DNA of 64,000 bases from Acidithiobacillus thiooxidans ATCC 19377 (lineage in GTDB: Bacteria > Pseudomonadota > Gammaproteobacteria > Acidithiobacillales > Acidithiobacillaceae), in NCBI RefSeq assembly GCF_009662475.1, contig NZ_CP045571.1, positions 3,346,501 through 3,410,500 on the forward strand, written 5' to 3'. A program made the position numbers and the translations under genes. Each line of letters starts with the position of its first letter. Position 1 is the first letter of the stretch. The notes below the pieces were generated by a model. The model did not search any database, had not been told where the DNA came from, and saw only the letters and a program-made list of their open reading frames with translations. Shown in pieces: positions 53,144 through 61,999 of the stretch.

Positions 53144-53278
53144 ATGAAGCGTACTTTTCAACCCAGCATTACCCATCGCAAGCGGACTCACGGCTTTCGT
53201 GCCCGCATGGCGACCAAGTCCGGGCGTCTTGTTCTGAAACGTCGGCGCGCCAAGGGCCGTCAGCGTCTCTGTCCGTAA
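53144..53278 (+). CDS. rpmH: Ribosomal protein bL34
   Basis: 44-residue, highly basic protein: [18 protein letters not shown] at the N-terminus, then RMATKSGR and KRRRAKGR, ending RLCP. This is the complete conserved bL34 sequence. rnpA begins 5 bases after the stop codon, the universal rpmH-rnpA arrangement that typically lies near the chromosome origin. Confidence 0.97.
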   Translation: MKRTFQPSITHRKRTHGFRARMATKSGRLVLKRRRAKGRQRLCP

Positions 53279-53282
53279 GTTT

Positions 53283-53633
53283 ATGCATCCGGCGCAGGCG
53301 CATCCTCATCGCTTTACCCGCGAGGATCGCCTCCGTCAGAAAGCGTTGATTCAGCGCACCATTAAACAAGGGCGCAAAAAAGTTTTTCCCGAGTTGGTCA
53401 TGTATACCCTCCCCAATACTGTTTCTCATCCCCGGCTGGGTTTGGCCGTGAGCCGCAAGGTAGGTAACGCCGTCATTCGTAACCGGGTCAAACGTCGTCT
53501 GCGCGAGGCCTTTCGCCTGCAGCAAACGCGCTCGGCAGGACAGGATGTCATGGTGGTTGCCCGGAATGGGGCCAGACAACTCAGTATGCGCGTTATGGGT
53601 GGTTATTTCCGGCAACTGCTGGGGAAAGCATGA
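53283..53633 (+). CDS. rnpA: Ribonuclease P protein component
   Basis: 116-residue protein cofactor of RNase P, needed for 5' maturation of tRNA. The family signature [13 protein letters not shown] is intact, preceded by [14 protein letters not shown]. It follows rpmH directly and overlaps yidD by 4 bases (ATGA). Confidence 0.95.
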   Translation: MHPAQAHPHRFTREDRLRQKALIQRTIKQGRKKVFPELVMYTLPNTVSHPRLGLAVSRKVGNAVIRNRVKRRLREAFRLQQTRSAGQDVMVVARNGARQLSMRVMGGYFRQLLGKA

Positions 53634-53845
53634 GCGCGCGCCGCGCAGCCGTGCTGGCGGTTCGTACCTATCAATATGCCATCAGTCCCTTGCTGGGCCA
53701 TCATTGCCGCTTTTATCCGACCTGCTCCGAATATACCTGTCAGGCCATTGAACGCTATGGCATCGCCAAGGGTTCGTGGCTGGGTATCAAACGTATCGGC
53801 CGCTGCCATCCCTGGCACGCGGGCGGTGTTGATCCCGTTCCTTAA
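53630..53845 (+). CDS. yidD: Membrane protein insertion efficiency factor YidD
   Basis: 71-residue YidD/UPF0161 protein with the hallmark [18 protein letters not shown] and [17 protein letters not shown], including its conserved cysteines. It assists YidC-dependent insertion of inner-membrane proteins. It lies between rnpA (4-base overlap) and yidC (14-base gap), its normal position. Confidence 0.96.
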   Translation: MSARRAAVLAVRTYQYAISPLLGHHCRFYPTCSEYTCQAIERYGIAKGSWLGIKRIGRCHPWHAGGVDPVP

Positions 53846-53859
53846 TACTCTGGGGCTCC

Positions 53860-55467
53860 ATGGAAAATCAGAAAACTTTTCTTGTCATTGCACTGGCCGT
53901 GGTCTTTTTTCTGTTGTTTCAGGCCTGGCAGGCGCAAAATGCGCCGAAAACCGTGACGCCCGCAACCAGCACCGCCAGCAAGGCAGTCACCCCCAGCGCC
54001 GCTCCCGTCACCGCCCCGACGGTTTCACCCATTAACACGACGGTACCTGCAGCCGTCAGTCAAGCCATGGCTCCAGCGCGCGGCCCCTCTGTGCCTTTCA
54101 GCACCAAGGTGTTTACCGGTCATATCGGCCTGCATGGTGGAGATATCCAGAATCTTGGCCTGCTTGCCTATCCCGTAGCCACCAATAATCCCGCTCCTTA
54201 CCCTATTCTGGACACAAGCTCCGCCAAACTGACGACCCAACAAAGTGGGTTTTTGGGAAGCGACGGACAATTACTCATTCCCCAGTTTGCAGAAGAGAAT
54301 CCCTCTTCGGATACGGACAGCCCGATCGTACTAAAGGGCAAGGCCGGACCTTTGACGATCACCAAAACCTGGGTTTTCCAGCCCGATAGCTATCTTGCTG
54401 AAGAACACATCCAGGTAACCAACAGCGGAACCCAGCCCTGGAACGGCAGCTACTTTGATCAGATTCTGCGCAATGATCGCGCCGAAAGTCACATGTTCAT
54501 GTCCATTTTTACGGGCGCCGTACTGATGCATGGCGGAAACTTCAGTGAAGTCAGTTTTGGTGACATGCGTGACCACCCCCACACGGAAGCAGGGCCTGGC
54601 TGGGCCGGAATGATGGACCATTATTTTCTGGCAGCCGTTCTGCCCGCCGAACAGGCGCAGCATGTGCAGGTTTATGCCCGACCCTCCGGCGGTAATTATG
54701 TGGCGGGGGTAAATACGCCTCTACCCACCCTGGCTCCGGGGCAGAGTACCACCATTACCCAGCAGATTTTTCTGGGTCCCAAACAGCAAAGTCGTCTGGC
54801 GGCACTGGGTCGGGGTCTGGAGCAGACGGTGGACTATGGCTGGTTTGCCATTATTGCCGAACCCATGCATCTGGTACTCAAATGGTTTCATGGTCTGGTT
54901 GGCAACTGGGGTCTGGCCATTATCCTTTTGGTTATTGTCATCAAGGCGATATTTTTCTATCCCTCGGCCATCAGTTACCGGTCTATGGCCAATATGCGCA
55001 AGCTTCAGCCCAAACTGGAAAAACTGAAAAAAGAATGTGGTGATGATAAGCAGAAACTGGGCGCGGCCATGATGGAGCTCTACCGTACGGAAAAGGTCAA
55101 TCCGATGGCGGGTTGTTTGCCGATCCTTCTGCAAATGCCTTTTTTCATTGCCCTTTACTGGGTTCTGGTGGAAAGCGTATCACTCCGCCAGGCACCCTTC
55201 ATCCTCTGGATTCATGATCTGGCGGTGCCCGATCCTTATTACATCCTGCCGCTGCTCATGGGCATTTCCATGTTTTTTCAGCAGCGTCTCAACCCTGCGC
55301 CCGTCGATCCGATGCAGAAAAAAATCATGTCGGCTCTGCCGGTCATTTTTGCGGTGTTTTTCTCTTTTTTCCCGGCAGGTCTGGTACTCTACTGGTTGAC
55401 CAACAACGTCGTTTCCATTGGTCAGCAATATCTGATCACCCGACACATCATGGCCGCCAAAGACTAG
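53860..55467 (+). CDS. yidC: Membrane protein insertase YidC
   Basis: 535-residue Oxa1/YidC/Alb3 insertase of the Gram-negative type. An N-terminal membrane helix (VIALAVVFFLLFQAWQ) is followed by an Ala/Thr/Pro-rich linker and a large periplasmic beta domain (about 80-320). The conserved five-helix core begins near GLVGNWGLAIILLVIVIKAIF and ends with FFSFFPAGLVLYWLTNNVVSI. Acts with Sec and YidD. Confidence 0.96.
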   Translation: MENQKTFLVIALAVVFFLLFQAWQAQNAPKTVTPATSTASKAVTPSAAPVTAPTVSPINTTVPAAVSQAMAPARGPSVPFSTKVFTGHIGLHGGDIQNLGLLAYPVATNNPAPYPILDTSSAKLTTQQSGFLGSDGQLLIPQFAEENPSSDTDSPIVLKGKAGPLTITKTWVFQPDSYLAEEHIQVTNSGTQPWNGSYFDQILRNDRAESHMFMSIFTGAVLMHGGNFSEVSFGDMRDHPHTEAGPGWAGMMDHYFLAAVLPAEQAQHVQVYARPSGGNYVAGVNTPLPTLAPGQSTTITQQIFLGPKQQSRLAALGRGLEQTVDYGWFAIIAEPMHLVLKWFHGLVGNWGLAIILLVIVIKAIFFYPSAISYRSMANMRKLQPKLEKLKKECGDDKQKLGAAMMELYRTEKVNPMAGCLPILLQMPFFIALYWVLVESVSLRQAPFILWIHDLAVPDPYYILPLLMGISMFFQQRLNPAPVDPMQKKIMSALPVIFAVFFSFFPAGLVLYWLTNNVVSIGQQYLITRHIMAAKD

Positions 55468-55532
55468 GGCGGCACGGCTTTTCGCAGCCGGGTTGTCTCA
55501 TCGGTTCCTGAATCGTGGCGAGGTTCTTATAG

Positions 55533-56891
55533 ATGCGCTATCAGCAGGGAGATACCATCGTCGCCATTGCGACGCCGCCCGGAGAGGGGGGCGTCGGCAT
55601 TTTGCGCCTCTCTGGTCCAGCCGCCCTGCGCATTGCCAAGGCCCTCTGCGGACTGGCCCCGGAAAGCCCGAACTGGCCCGCCCGATATGCCCATTTCCGG
55701 CGTTTTTACGGCCGCGATGGCCAGGGCATAGATCACGGTATTACCCTCTATTTCCCGGCACCGCATAGCTATACCGGTGAAGACGTGGTCGAATTACAGG
55801 GACATGGGAGTCCTCTGGCACTGGCCGCCTTAATGCAGGAATCGGTCGCTTATGGCGCCCGTGCAGCGCGGGCAGGTGAGTTTACCGAACGCGCTTTTCT
55901 CCATGGCCGTCTGGATCTGGCCCAGGCGGAAGCCGTGGCAGACCTCATTCATGCGCGCAGCGAAGCGCAGGTACGTGCCGCTTCGGCAAGTCTCGAAGGC
56001 GCTTTTTCCAAGGCTGTCGACGCCATCTATGGGCAATTATTACAACTTCTTGCCCTGGTGGAGGCCGGGCTGGATTTCAGCGAGGAAGACCTCGGCACTG
56101 CGCACGACAGCGCTGTTCATCATGGTCTCGAAACCTTGCAGAAGCAGCTGCTTCACTTGCAACAGCAAGCCCGGCAAGGTGCACGTCTCGCCCGGGGTGG
56201 CCGCGTCATTCTTGCCGGTCGCCCCAATGTTGGCAAATCCAGCCTGATGAATGCGCTGGCCCAACGGGATGCGGCCATTGTTACACCGGTTCCCGGAACT
56301 ACCCGTGACCTGCTGCGCGAGGAAATCCTGCTCGACGGCCTGCCCGTAGAACTCATTGATACGGCAGGTCTCAGGGAATCTCAGGATCTGGTTGAGGCAG
56401 AAGGTATTTCCCGGGCGCGGCAGATTTTGCAAAGTGCCCAGCTGATATTGCTGGTTGCGGACGCCCACACTGGCTGGCAAGCAGAAGACCAGGCCATTCT
56501 CGATACCCTGCCATCCATAGCCCGATTAATTATCTGGAACAAGCAGGATCTGGTAACCAGTCTCCCCAAAGCACCGGCCCACGAAGCCTGTCTGGCCATT
56601 TCTGCGCTGGTCGGAAATGGTTTGGATGCCCTGAAAGCGGAAATCATGCAGCAGATGGGTATGGAAAACAGCGCCTGTGTGTTCAGTGCCCGGCAGCGCC
56701 ATGTGGAAGCACTGGCCGACACGACCGAAAAAGTGGCAGAGGCCGTGCACATGCACCATAGCGCAGCCCCCCCGGAACTGCTGGCTCAGTCGCTGCGGGA
56801 AGCGGCCAATGCCCTGGCGCAAATTACCGGAAAAATTGATGTGGAAGATATTCTCGGAGAGATTTTTTCGCGCTTCTGCATCGGTAAATAA
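55533..56891 (+). CDS. mnmE: tRNA modification GTPase MnmE
   Basis: 452-residue GTPase that, with MnmG, installs the cmnm5 group on wobble uridines. The N-terminal folate-binding domain (DTIVAIATPPGEGGVGILRLSG) is followed by the G domain, with GRPNVGKSSLMNAL (G1), PGTTRD (G2), DTAGLR (G3) and NKQD (G4). The protein ends with the diagnostic FSRFCIGK. It follows yidC by 65 bases and is followed by a strong terminator. Confidence 0.97.
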   Translation: MRYQQGDTIVAIATPPGEGGVGILRLSGPAALRIAKALCGLAPESPNWPARYAHFRRFYGRDGQGIDHGITLYFPAPHSYTGEDVVELQGHGSPLALAALMQESVAYGARAARAGEFTERAFLHGRLDLAQAEAVADLIHARSEAQVRAASASLEGAFSKAVDAIYGQLLQLLALVEAGLDFSEEDLGTAHDSAVHHGLETLQKQLLHLQQQARQGARLARGGRVILAGRPNVGKSSLMNALAQRDAAIVTPVPGTTRDLLREEILLDGLPVELIDTAGLRESQDLVEAEGISRARQILQSAQLILLVADAHTGWQAEDQAILDTLPSIARLIIWNKQDLVTSLPKAPAHEACLAISALVGNGLDALKAEIMQQMGMENSACVFSARQRHVEALADTTEKVAEAVHMHHSAAPPELLAQSLREAANALAQITGKIDVEDILGEIFSRFCIGK

Positions 56892-56910
56892 ATGCAGATC
56901 TTCATAGTAT

Positions 56911-56948
56911 AAAAAGGGCTGGATAACTCTCCAGCCCTTTTATTTTTT
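56911..56948. terminator. Bidirectional terminator between mnmE and hsp20
   Basis: Stem GGGCTGGA/TCCAGCCC (56916-56923 with 56930-56937, 6-base loop) is flanked by A5 on the left and TTTTATTTTTT on the right. The arms extend with A-T pairs. It serves mnmE on the plus strand and the convergent small heat-shock gene on the minus strand. Confidence 0.92.
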
Positions 56949-56964
56949 CAACTATTGCTAAACC

Positions 56965-57417
56965 TCATTCGACGCTGATTTTCCGCCTTTTGGCAGATTC
57001 CGCCTTGGGTAAGACCAGCTCCAGAACGCCATCTTTATAGGCTGCCTTACTCTGGCTGGCATCTACATCAACAGGTAACTGTACCGTCCGTGAAAAATCA
57101 CCATAACGGCGTTCACGATAAATGTACTTACCTTCTTCTTCCGTCTTGTTTTCTTCCTTGCTGCCGCTGATATATACCTGGTTACCATGAACCTGGACAT
57201 CCAGCTTTTCCTTATCCATACCGGGTACTTCGGCGCGAATGACTATTTCGTTATCCCGGTCCAGGACATCAATATGAGCAATATGTGCGCGCACTGAACC
57301 ATTCTGATTACCGTTATTTACCGGACGAAAAACGCCGGGCAAAAGGGAATCAAAAAACTGCTCTACCGGATCCACCGAACGCACCGACTGTACTGAAGAA
57401 TTCTTTTCATCAACCAT
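56965..57417 (-). CDS. Small heat shock protein, Hsp20/alpha-crystallin family
   Basis: 150-residue ATP-independent holdase chaperone. The alpha-crystallin domain (about 45-145) has VRAEVPGMDKEKLDVQVHGNQVYI (read in two parts), RRYGDFSRTVQLP and the closing signature AAYKDGVLELVLPK. A C-terminal I-x-V-type anchor (KISVE) follows. An AAGGAG site precedes the ATG. A near-perfect sigma-32 promoter lies 50-78 bases upstream, confirming heat-shock control. Confidence 0.94.
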   Translation of the reverse strand: MVDEKNSSVQSVRSVDPVEQFFDSLLPGVFRPVNNGNQNGSVRAHIAHIDVLDRDNEIVIRAEVPGMDKEKLDVQVHGNQVYISGSKEENKTEEEGKYIYRERRYGDFSRTVQLPVDVDASQSKAAYKDGVLELVLPKAESAKRRKISVE

Positions 57418-57466
57418 GGAATAATCTCCTTAATTCATCCCGGTGACCTGATCACCATGCTCCAGT

Positions 57467-57495
57467 TAATGGGGCTGCGAAAAACCATTTTCAAG
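57467..57495 (-). promoter_or_regulatory. Sigma-32 (RpoH) heat-shock promoter of hsp20
   Basis: Minus strand CTTGAAA (57495-57489), a 14-base spacer, CCCCATTA (57474-57467): full -35 and nearly full -10 match to the RpoH consensus. The leader of about 43 bases contains a GGTGA/TCACC mini-hairpin that does not cover the ribosome-binding site. Confidence 0.87.
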
Positions 57496-57525
57496 CCCTG
57501 AGAGAAATATTGTTGAAGAAATAAT

Positions 57526-58449
57526 TCAGTATGGATAATCCCAGCCCTCCGGCTGATCCTTGAAACGACGATGCACCCACCAGTATTGTTCCGGGGCCTT
57601 GCGAATGGCTGCTTCCAGCACGGTATTCATGGCCGTGGCGTCTGCCACCGCTGCACCCGCAGGAAAATTTTCGGGCATGGGCACAAACTCCAGTCGAAAT
57701 CCCTGACCACGGGGCAGACGGTAGGCAAACAGACCGAATACCGGGCTCTGCCGGCGCAGGGCCAGCCGCCCCAGCAAAGGAGTGGTACAGGCGGGTCGCC
57801 CAAAAAAAGGGGCATAGTCTCCTTCCCGGGGATCCACATTCTGGTCCGGCAAAATACCCACCACCTGATGCTGCTGCAAAGTATGCAAAAGAGGACGAAT
57901 GCCCTCTTCCTTGGACGTCAACCGTGCGCCACTGCGTCCCCGACCTGCAGCCATCAATGCATTTAACGCCGGGTTGCGGGTGTCCATATACAGCACCGTC
58001 ACCGGCCAGCGATGACCAATATATTGTACGGCCGCTTCCCAGGCCCCCAGGTGGGCGGTAAACAAAATGACACCGCGTCCTTCTGCCAGCGCATCATCCA
58101 CCTGTTCCACACCGCGCACCTCACGAATCAACCGCAAAGCCCGGGGCAAAGGCCAGAACCACAGGGGCCCCAGTTCCAAAGCCGCCTGGCCCAATGCGCG
58201 AAAATGCTGGCGTTGCAAATCGTGGCGCTGCACCAAAGAAAGATCGGGAAAAGCAATGGCCAGATTTGCGTCCACCACCTGGCGGGGTCGCCGCATAATC
58301 CGCCGGGCGACATCGCCGAGCGCGGAACCCAACGCCGCCCGCCATGAACCCGGCAAAACGGCTGCACCACGCAGCAGGGCGACAATCAACCACACCTGCA
58401 ACCGCTGTCCGGGGCTTGCCCTGGAGGATTCGACTGATGATTTAGCCAC
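57526..58449 (-). CDS. Lipid A acyltransferase-like protein (LpxL/HtrB family)
   Basis: Inner-membrane acyltransferase that adds secondary acyl chains to lipid A precursors. Motifs are FTAHLGAWE (HX4E catalytic dyad), ILPDQNVD with [17 protein letters not shown], and a closing [16 protein letters not shown] typical of LpxL. The frame stays open far upstream across nadD, which cannot be real. I chose GTG at 58449 (AGGA 5 bases upstream), giving 307 residues, the family size. Divergent from nadD across 99 bases. Confidence 0.87.
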   Translation of the reverse strand: MAKSSVESSRASPGQRLQVWLIVALLRGAAVLPGSWRAALGSALGDVARRIMRRPRQVVDANLAIAFPDLSLVQRHDLQRQHFRALGQAALELGPLWFWPLPRALRLIREVRGVEQVDDALAEGRGVILFTAHLGAWEAAVQYIGHRWPVTVLYMDTRNPALNALMAAGRGRSGARLTSKEEGIRPLLHTLQQHQVVGILPDQNVDPREGDYAPFFGRPACTTPLLGRLALRRQSPVFGLFAYRLPRGQGFRLEFVPMPENFPAGAAVADATAMNTVLEAAIRKAPEQYWWVHRRFKDQPEGWDYPY

Positions 58450-58548
58450 CTGATTCCTGATCTGCTCCGCAAAGCGCACATCATAAACGCGGGACCGGTC
58501 TTTTGTCGCTGTCTTCCCCCCACCTCCACCCTTCGTTATATTCGGGGT

Positions 58549-59205
58549 ATGAAGATTTCCACCAACAATGATCTGGTTATTCTGGGGGGGACTTTCGATC
58601 CCATCCACTACGGGCATCTGCGCGCCGTAGAGGAAGTCCGTCAGGCCCTCAAGACTGCCGAGGTGATGCTGATTCCTGCAGGTCACCCGCCGCATCGTAA
58701 AAGTCCCTGGGCTGCCGCCCAACATCGTCTGGCCATGGCCCGCATTGCCGTCGCCCACCACCCCCGTTTTGTCGTCAGTGATCGAGAGGTGGGACGTGAG
58801 GGGCCGTCCTATACCGTGGACACCCTCCGCACGCTGCGTCTGGAACGCCCGGATGCCTTGCTGGCCATGGTCATTGGCATGGATGCCTTTTTGCGTTTTG
58901 ATACCTGGCGCGACTGGCAACAGATTCTGGAATTAACCCATCTTATCGTCACCGGACGACCGGGCTGGCCAGCTGCCGAGCTCCCCGAAGCCTTGCGGCA
59001 AACCCTCTATCAACGGCGTTGCGACGATATCCACCAGCTCCACCAACAACCCGCCGGCTTCATTTTTTTTCAGACCATCACCGCACTGGAAATCTCCGCG
59101 ACCAGTATTCGCAGCCTGTTGGCCAACGGCCAAAGTCCGCGCTTCCTGTTACCCGACGAAGTATTGGATTATATTGAGAGCAAGGGGCTCTACCAAAGCC
59201 CGTAA
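58549..59205 (+). CDS. nadD: Nicotinate-nucleotide adenylyltransferase
   Basis: 218-residue nucleotidyltransferase of NAD synthesis. The ATP-binding [19 protein letters not shown] and the second signature [13 protein letters not shown] are intact, and GHPPHRK is present. It heads the nadD-rsfS-rlmH cluster, conserved through most bacteria. Complements nadA in the same window. Confidence 0.96.
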   Translation: MKISTNNDLVILGGTFDPIHYGHLRAVEEVRQALKTAEVMLIPAGHPPHRKSPWAAAQHRLAMARIAVAHHPRFVVSDREVGREGPSYTVDTLRTLRLERPDALLAMVIGMDAFLRFDTWRDWQQILELTHLIVTGRPGWPAAELPEALRQTLYQRRCDDIHQLHQQPAGFIFFQTITALEISATSIRSLLANGQSPRFLLPDEVLDYIESKGLYQSP

Positions 59206-59228
59206 TTCGACACAAAGGATTATTGCAC

Positions 59229-59585
59229 TTGGCGACAGCAGAAAATCTCCGCGACATTATTGTGACTGTTCTTGATGAACACAAAGCCCTCGATATCAAA
59301 GCCATCGACGTCCGTAAACAGACCGACATTACGGATTATCTGATTATTGCCTCCGGCACCTCCGACCGTCATCTCAAGGCCCTGGCTGATCATGTCATGG
59401 CCCGCATGCGCGAAGAGGGCGTCCGGCCACTAGGAAAAGAAGGGCTCAGCGTGGGTGATTGGGCACTGGTGGATCTCGGCGATGTGGTAGTTCACGTCAT
59501 GCGCCCTGAGGTGCGCGATTTTTATCAGCTCGAACGGCTCTGGGGAGAACTTCCCCAGATGCGTGGGCAAAACGAACGCCGCTGA
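59229..59585 (+). CDS. rsfS: Ribosomal silencing factor RsfS
   Basis: About 118-120 residues, with DITDYLIIASGTSDRHLKALAD and GDWALVDLGDVVVHVM typical of the RsfS/Iojap family, which binds uL14 and blocks subunit joining in starvation. No ATG is available. The start is a TTG at 59229 (AGGA 9 bases upstream) or a TTG at 59223. It lies between nadD and rlmH as usual. Confidence 0.92.
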   Translation: MATAENLRDIIVTVLDEHKALDIKAIDVRKQTDITDYLIIASGTSDRHLKALADHVMARMREEGVRPLGKEGLSVGDWALVDLGDVVVHVMRPEVRDFYQLERLWGELPQMRGQNERR

Positions 59586-59591
59586 TTATTG

Positions 59592-60065
59592 ATGCGGCTC
59601 CGGATTCTTGCCATCGGCAACAAAATGCCGGCCTGGGTGGAAAGCGGTGTCGCTGAATATGCAGCCAGAATGCCGCCGCAGTGTCGGGTAGAATGGCGCG
59701 CCCTGCCAATGGCCAAAAGGGGGCGCAGTGGCGACCCGATCCGGTGGCGGCGTGAAGAAGGCGAGCGAATACGCAGTGCCACGCCTGCAGGGTCCGAGAA
59801 AGTCGCTCTAGAAGTGGGTGGCAAAGTTCTGAGCAGTGAAGCCTTGGCGCAGCGGATGGATGCCTGGTTTCTGGGTGGCCGCGACGTCACCTTCTGGATC
59901 GGCGGGCCGGATGGACTGGACCCCGAACTACAGGCTGACTGGCAATGGTCACTGTCGGCATTAACCATGGCACATCCTGTTGTGCGGGTAGTTTTAGCGG
60001 AACAATTATATCGGGCCTGGAGCATTCAGGCCGGATTACCTTATCATCGTGGCGCAGAGGAGTGA
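59592..60065 (+). CDS. rlmH: 23S rRNA pseudouridine-1915 N3-methyltransferase RlmH
   Basis: 157-residue SPOUT methyltransferase from the ATG at 59592. The C-terminal knot is clear: FWIGGPDGLDPEL, LTMAHPVVRVVLAEQLYRAW and the ending GLPYHRG. It follows rsfS by 6 bases. Confidence 0.95.
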   Translation: MRLRILAIGNKMPAWVESGVAEYAARMPPQCRVEWRALPMAKRGRSGDPIRWRREEGERIRSATPAGSEKVALEVGGKVLSSEALAQRMDAWFLGGRDVTFWIGGPDGLDPELQADWQWSLSALTMAHPVVRVVLAEQLYRAWSIQAGLPYHRGAEE

Positions 60066-60072
60066 CGCTGAC

Positions 60073-60510
60073 GTGAAGCAAATGTGGATAAAACCGGGAG
60101 TCATCCGGATAAGTATTGCCCTGACCCTGAGTCTCGGACTGAGCGCCTGTGCGCAAATGGTGGAAGTCAGCCCCCAGCAGAGCAGTTCGGATGCCATTGC
60201 CGTGCAGGTAGGGCGGGAGCACATTCTGGCCCTTTCACCCGCCGTCAATGATGCCCAGCTGGCACCGGTTAAAAGCGCATTGACAGCGGCTCAATCCGCG
60301 CAGTCCCGGGGCGATTATCTCCTGGCAGAGCGCGAAACCCTGCTGGCGAAAGTATTGCTGGATAATATTCAGGTTCGTCTCAAGAGCTCTCCCGGCAGCA
60401 GCCAGCGTCAGGCCCTGCAGAGCCAGATCGCCAATCTGCAAAGCCAGATCGCCGCAACCCACCAGCAAATAGATGCCACCAAGGCACAAATCGCCAAGGA
60501 GTCTCAATAA
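60073..60510 (+). CDS. DUF4398-type lipoprotein
   Basis: About 145 residues from the GTG at 60073 (GAGGAG 10 bases upstream, in the end of rlmH); an ATG at 60082 is an alternative. A lipoprotein signal (IALTLSLGLSAC, lipobox LSAC) is followed by a helical domain, AKSALTAAQSAQSRGDYLLAERETLLAKV split by one turn, and a Gln/Ala coiled coil (QSQIANLQSQIAATHQQIDA). Function unknown; family members are often paired with OmpA-like proteins, as here (the stop overlaps the next start by one base). Confidence 0.8.
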   Translation: MKQMWIKPGVIRISIALTLSLGLSACAQMVEVSPQQSSSDAIAVQVGREHILALSPAVNDAQLAPVKSALTAAQSAQSRGDYLLAERETLLAKVLLDNIQVRLKSSPGSSQRQALQSQIANLQSQIAATHQQIDATKAQIAKESQ

Positions 60511-61415
60511 TGCGCGTCCACGCCCTGATTGCTGCCGCCCTGTTGTTGTCATTTCCCGCGCTGGCCAGTGCCGATGTCGCAACCACCCGGGTATTACAAC
60601 AATCCCTGCAACGCCTGCAGAATGCCCAGCGCAGCGGGCCGGCCATTCCGCCAGCCACTTTATCGGGCTTGCAGGAATCCCTGCAAATGATGACCCGTGA
60701 TCAGGTCAACCCGGCAATCTTTCAGGTCGACAAAGCCATTTTTGACGCCCGGATGGCGGGCCTGCAGGAACAGCGCCAATCTATTCATCAACAGACCAGC
60801 CTGAATAAGCTACACCAGCAGGTGCAGTCCCTGACCAGGCAGCATCAGGCCCTGCAAAATGAATATGCGCAATTGCGCCAGCAATTGGCCAGCAAAACCA
60901 TGACCGGCGCGCAAACCCAACATTTGCAGGAAGAAATTCAACAACAAAAACAGATGCTACAGGCTGAAGAAAAGCATCTCGCCAGCCTTGCAAAACAAGC
61001 GCCAAATTCGCTAAACGGCTTATCCAGCAGTACCGCCATTACCAGCACCATGAGCCTGCCTGCTTATGGCAAGGCTTTGACCGTATATGCCCGGGTGCAG
61101 GCCGCCAGCGATGGGGTGCATGTCTCCATGCCTGCCGATAGTCTTTTTGGCAGCGATAACCGCCTCAGTAGTGATGGTGAACAACGTTTGCAGGCTATTT
61201 CCCGCATTCTCAAACAAAGTAATGCCCATGAAATTCTGGTGCGGGTAGCGCCCCAGCCGCTGGGAGCCAATGCGGCCACCCAGCGCGCCGAAGCCATTTT
61301 GCGCAATCTGCGGCGTAATGGCGTCCCCGACCAGTCTCTGGCCCTGGCGACGGGTTCCGGCCTGGCAGCGGGAACCGCCGAGCTGCTTCTGGTGAATGCC
61401 AGCCCCACTTCGTGA
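60510..61415 (+). CDS. Periplasmic coiled-coil protein with OmpA-like C-terminus
   Basis: 301 residues. A signal peptide (MRVHALIAAALLLSFPALASA) is followed by an extended Gln-rich coiled coil (about 25-170, QQVQSLTRQHQALQNEYAQLRQ). The C-terminal about 100 residues are weakly OmpA-like: MPADSLFGSDNRLSSDGEQRLQAISRIL and ATQRAEAILRNLRRNGV. The usual peptidoglycan-binding Arg/Asp pair is not complete. Coupled to the DUF4398 lipoprotein gene and overlapping maf by 4 bases. Probably an envelope structural or stress protein (inference). Confidence 0.75.
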   Translation: MRVHALIAAALLLSFPALASADVATTRVLQQSLQRLQNAQRSGPAIPPATLSGLQESLQMMTRDQVNPAIFQVDKAIFDARMAGLQEQRQSIHQQTSLNKLHQQVQSLTRQHQALQNEYAQLRQQLASKTMTGAQTQHLQEEIQQQKQMLQAEEKHLASLAKQAPNSLNGLSSSTAITSTMSLPAYGKALTVYARVQAASDGVHVSMPADSLFGSDNRLSSDGEQRLQAISRILKQSNAHEILVRVAPQPLGANAATQRAEAILRNLRRNGVPDQSLALATGSGLAAGTAELLLVNASPTS

Positions 61416-61999
61416 GCAAGCTGATTCTGGCATCGGCTTCTCCCCGGCGACTGGCCCTGCTCCGGCAACTGGGCTATGACCCGCAGGTGCAGGTTGCGGA
61501 TGTCGATGAAACCGCACAGGCCGGTGAACGCCCGGAAAATCTGGCGCAGCGCCTGGCGCGCAGCAAAGCCACGGCCCTGGCCGGAAGTCATCCAGAAAAT
61601 CTGATCCTTGCCGCCGATACGGTGGTTGCCCTGGCCGGACAAGCATTTGGCAAGGCCCGCGACGCTGCCGACGCCTATGCCATGTACGCGAAACTCGGCG
61701 GGAAAGACCATCAGGTACATACGGCAGTTGCCCTGCTGCATGATGGACAGGTCGATGCAATCCTGCACAGCAGCACCGTGCGCCTGCGCAACATGAGCCC
61801 CCAGGAAATGGCGGATTACTGGGCCAGCGGGGAACCTGCAGACAAGGCGGGGGCCTATGCCATACAGGGCCTGGGTGCGGTTTTTGTCGAACATCTTCAG
61901 GGCTCGTTCAGTGGCGTCATGGGCTTGCCCCTTTTTGAAACGGCCCGGCTTTTAACGCAGTGCGGCTTTCCGCCACCCGCATTTTCAGGATCCACATGA
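61412..61999 (+). CDS. Maf-like nucleoside triphosphate pyrophosphatase
   Basis: 195 residues from the GTG at 61412. Maf signature LILASASPRRLALLRQLG, the catalytic Asp in ILAADTVVAL, and YAIQGLGAVFVEHLQGSFSGVMGLPL are typical. It hydrolyses non-canonical or excess dTTP/UTP (YhdE type). The stop codon overlaps the rng start codon (ATGA), the conserved maf-rng order. Confidence 0.93.
   Translation: MSKLILASASPRRLALLRQLGYDPQVQVADVDETAQAGERPENLAQRLARSKATALAGSHPENLILAADTVVALAGQAFGKARDAADAYAMYAKLGGKDHQVHTAVALLHDGQVDAILHSSTVRLRNMSPQEMADYWASGEPADKAGAYAIQGLGAVFVEHLQGSFSGVMGLPLFETARLLTQCGFPPPAFSGST

Noticed and set aside
57526-58920. 464-residue version of the LpxL-like protein
   Set aside because: Its first about 157 residues would be antisense to nadD and do not resemble acyltransferases; the GTG at 58449 gives the normal family size.
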